Below are positions 5,630 through 6,923 of a stretch of 6,923 nt of DNA, in pieces. Under the pieces are notes generated by a model, which was given only the letters and a program-made list of their open reading frames with translations, ran no database searches and was not told the DNA's origin. Position 1 is the first letter of the stretch. Every line of letters starts with the position of its first letter. Source of the DNA: Parvularculaceae bacterium (GTDB lineage: Bacteria; Pseudomonadota; Alphaproteobacteria; Caulobacterales; Parvularculaceae); contig JALWRV010000172.1 of NCBI GenBank assembly GCA_027080545.1, forward strand, positions 1 through 6,923, written 5' to 3'. The position numbers were made by a program, and so were the translations under genes.

Positions 5630-6577
5630 GTGGATAGGAAAAATAATATCAAGATTGGCAGGGGTGTATCCCTTGTTCTTACCATTCTTTTAATGGTGTT
5701 TGCACCCCCGGTTTTTGCGCAGGATGAAGCCCCGACTTATACTCAGGAAGAATTGGATGAATATCAGGCATGGGCGGAGGAATTTGTCGCTTCACTCAGA
5801 CCGAAAACGGGCAATATATCTTTGCGCCAAGCTAAAGTGACCTTAACGGTGCCTGAAACTTATTATTTCCTAGATGCCAAAAATGCGCGCGCTGTTCTTG
5901 AAGATGCGTGGGGTAATCCGCCCGATGAAGATATTTTGGGAATGATTTTCCCAGCAAATGCAGGACCTCTTGATGAGGAGGCTTGGGGGGTCACGATTTA
6001 CTGGAGTGCAGATGGTTATGTGTCAGATGAGGATGCAAGCGAGATTGACTATGATGAGTTGATGCAAACCATGCAGGTTGAAATGAGAGATGCCAATGCC
6101 TACCGCGAAGAAAATGGTTATCCGCCAGTTGATCTGGTGGGGTGGGCAGAACCCCCAGTTTATGATGAGAAAAATCATCATATGTATTGGGCTAAAGACA
6201 TGATTTTTGGTGATGAAGAGATGCATACGCTCAATTATGATATGCGTGTATTAGGGCGCCGTGGTGTTCTGACACTCTCTTTTATTGCCAGCATGGATCA
6301 ACTGGAGAATGTGCGAAACGCCCGTGCGGATATTTTGCAAATGGCGCAGTTTAATTCAGGTAATCGTTATGCAGATTACAAAGAAGGAGACAAAAAAGCG
6401 GAATATGGTTTGGCCGCTTTAGTTGCTGGTGGTGCTGGTTTTGCTATGGCTAGTAAGACGGGTCTTTTTACAGCGCTATTAATCGCCTTGAAAAAATTTG
6501 GAATATTTATTTTTGCCGGTATTGCAGCCTTATTTAGTCGCATCAAAAACATGTTTGGTGGCGGATCAAACAGATAG
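5630..6577 (+). CDS. DUF2167 family membrane-anchored exported protein
   Basis: 315 residues, resembling the DUF2167 family of predicted membrane-anchored proteins with no established function. The start is GTG at 5630, fixed by a strong GGGAGG site (5619-5624, 5-nt gap). A signal peptide is clear: basic start (MDRKNNIKIGR), hydrophobic core (about 13-25) and a likely cleavage after VFA (residue 30). The mature part is acidic and faces the periplasm. Family-like segments in order: QAKVTLTVPETYYFLD (about 67-82), WGNPPDEDILGMIFP, WGVTIYWSADGYVSDEDA, DLVGWAEPPVYDEKNHHMYW, NYDMRVLGRRGVLTLSFIA and YADYKEGDKKAEYGLAALVAGG. Two hydrophobic stretches near the C-terminus (about 260-287 and 290-303) separated by KK anchor it, with a short Gly-rich tail. 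It lies 40 bp after the MATE gene with no terminator between, so co-transcription is likely. A role in helping or sensing the transporter is speculation. Base use seems A+T-richer than in the dnaX cluster. Confidence 0.85.
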   Translation: MDRKNNIKIGRGVSLVLTILLMVFAPPVFAQDEAPTYTQEELDEYQAWAEEFVASLRPKTGNISLRQAKVTLTVPETYYFLDAKNARAVLEDAWGNPPDEDILGMIFPANAGPLDEEAWGVTIYWSADGYVSDEDASEIDYDELMQTMQVEMRDANAYREENGYPPVDLVGWAEPPVYDEKNHHMYWAKDMIFGDEEMHTLNYDMRVLGRRGVLTLSFIASMDQLENVRNARADILQMAQFNSGNRYADYKEGDKKAEYGLAALVAGGAGFAMASKTGLFTALLIALKKFGIFIFAGIAALFSRIKNMFGGGSNR

Positions 6578-6589
6578 CCTCTATCTTTT
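6572..6589 (+). terminator. weak terminator at the convergent gene ends
   Basis: AGATAG (6572-6577), loop CCT, CTATCT (6581-6586), followed by TTT (6587-6589). The 6-bp stem is A+T-rich and the T-run short, so it is weak. The DUF2167 stop codon is in the left arm and the T-run touches the priA stop codon. Confidence 0.35.
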
Positions 6590-6923
6590 CACAAGAAATT
6601 ATAGGGGTCTATATCCACGGATCGCCGGACACTGGCTGGGATTCTTATCTGCGCTAGCCAGTTTTTGATATAGGCTTGCAAAGCGATGGTGCGCTTTGCC
6701 TTGATCAAAAAACGTACGCGATAGTGCCCCCGCAATCGGTATAGAGGAGCCGGGGCGGGGCCCCATACCTCCACACCGTTTGACTGGGGCACACAATTGC
6801 GCAGCGCCCGGGCGCTATCATTAACCAGCCGTTCATTGGCACCGCTCAAGATCAATGCCGCTAGCCGCCCATAGGGAGGGAAATTCAATTGCCTTCGTCC
6901 TTCGGCCTCGGCTTCCATAAAGC
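6589..6923 (-). CDS. priA: primosomal protein N' (replication restart helicase PriA), C-terminal 110 residues
   Basis: The C-terminal end of PriA, the DEAH-type 3'-5' helicase that recognises stalled forks and D-loops and reloads the replicative helicase. Only the last 110 residues are in the window; the start, helicase motifs and zinc-binding module are beyond the right edge. The visible part matches the conserved C-terminal domain: a Glu/Arg-rich stretch leading to FPPYGRLAALILSG, then VEVWGPAPAPLYRLRGHYRVRFLIKA, and the closing VDIDPYNFL, which is the typical PriA ending. The stop is TGA (complement of 6589-6591). It converges on the DUF2167 gene with 11 bp between stop codons. No truncation or frameshift is seen in the visible part. 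Confidence 0.94.
   Translation of the reverse strand, partial: FMEAEAEGRRQLNFPPYGRLAALILSGANERLVNDSARALRNCVPQSNGVEVWGPAPAPLYRLRGHYRVRFLIKAKRTIALQAYIKNWLAQIRIPASVRRSVDIDPYNFL

Overview
The window looks like chromosomal DNA from an alphaproteobacterium of intermediate base composition. Two things suggest this. The gene order NADH pyrophosphatase / SRP RNA / dnaX / ybaB / recR is, as I recall it, common in that class. The DnaX and PriA fragments also read as alphaproteobacterial-type proteins. No genus can be named from the sequence alone. I see no insertion sequence, CRISPR array, tRNA, rRNA or phage gene.

Layout: (1) 1-700, minus strand: 5' part of a NudC-like NADH pyrophosphatase that runs off the left edge; all four zinc-ribbon cysteines are replaced. 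(2) 701-969: a divergent promoter region, the complete 98-nt small SRP RNA gene (ffs, 777-874), and a short structured leader. (3) 970-3827, plus strand: dnaX, ybaB/ebfC and recR, a classic DNA replication and repair cluster. The ybaB-recR gap holds three 16-bp tandem repeats that can form two mutually exclusive hairpins. (4) 3828-4092: a 265-bp gap with a 14-bp palindrome, two consecutive rho-independent terminators, and a possible 33-residue cysteine-rich reading frame with hairpins over its start codon and its cysteine codons. (5) 4093-6577, plus strand: a MATE-family efflux transporter and, 40 bp later, an exported membrane-anchored DUF2167 protein, probably co-transcribed. (6) 6589-6923, minus strand: C-terminal end of the primosomal helicase PriA, convergent with the DUF2167 gene.

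Most of the window is housekeeping. DnaX is the clamp-loader/tau subunit of DNA polymerase III, RecR works with RecO/RecF in gap repair, YbaB is a nucleoid-associated protein usually found between them, and PriA restarts stalled forks. SRP RNA serves membrane protein targeting. The less ordinary material is in the non-coding gaps (recR leader repeats; leader of the MATE gene), in the zinc-less NudC, and in the MATE-DUF2167 pairing. I found no convincing new multi-gene system.
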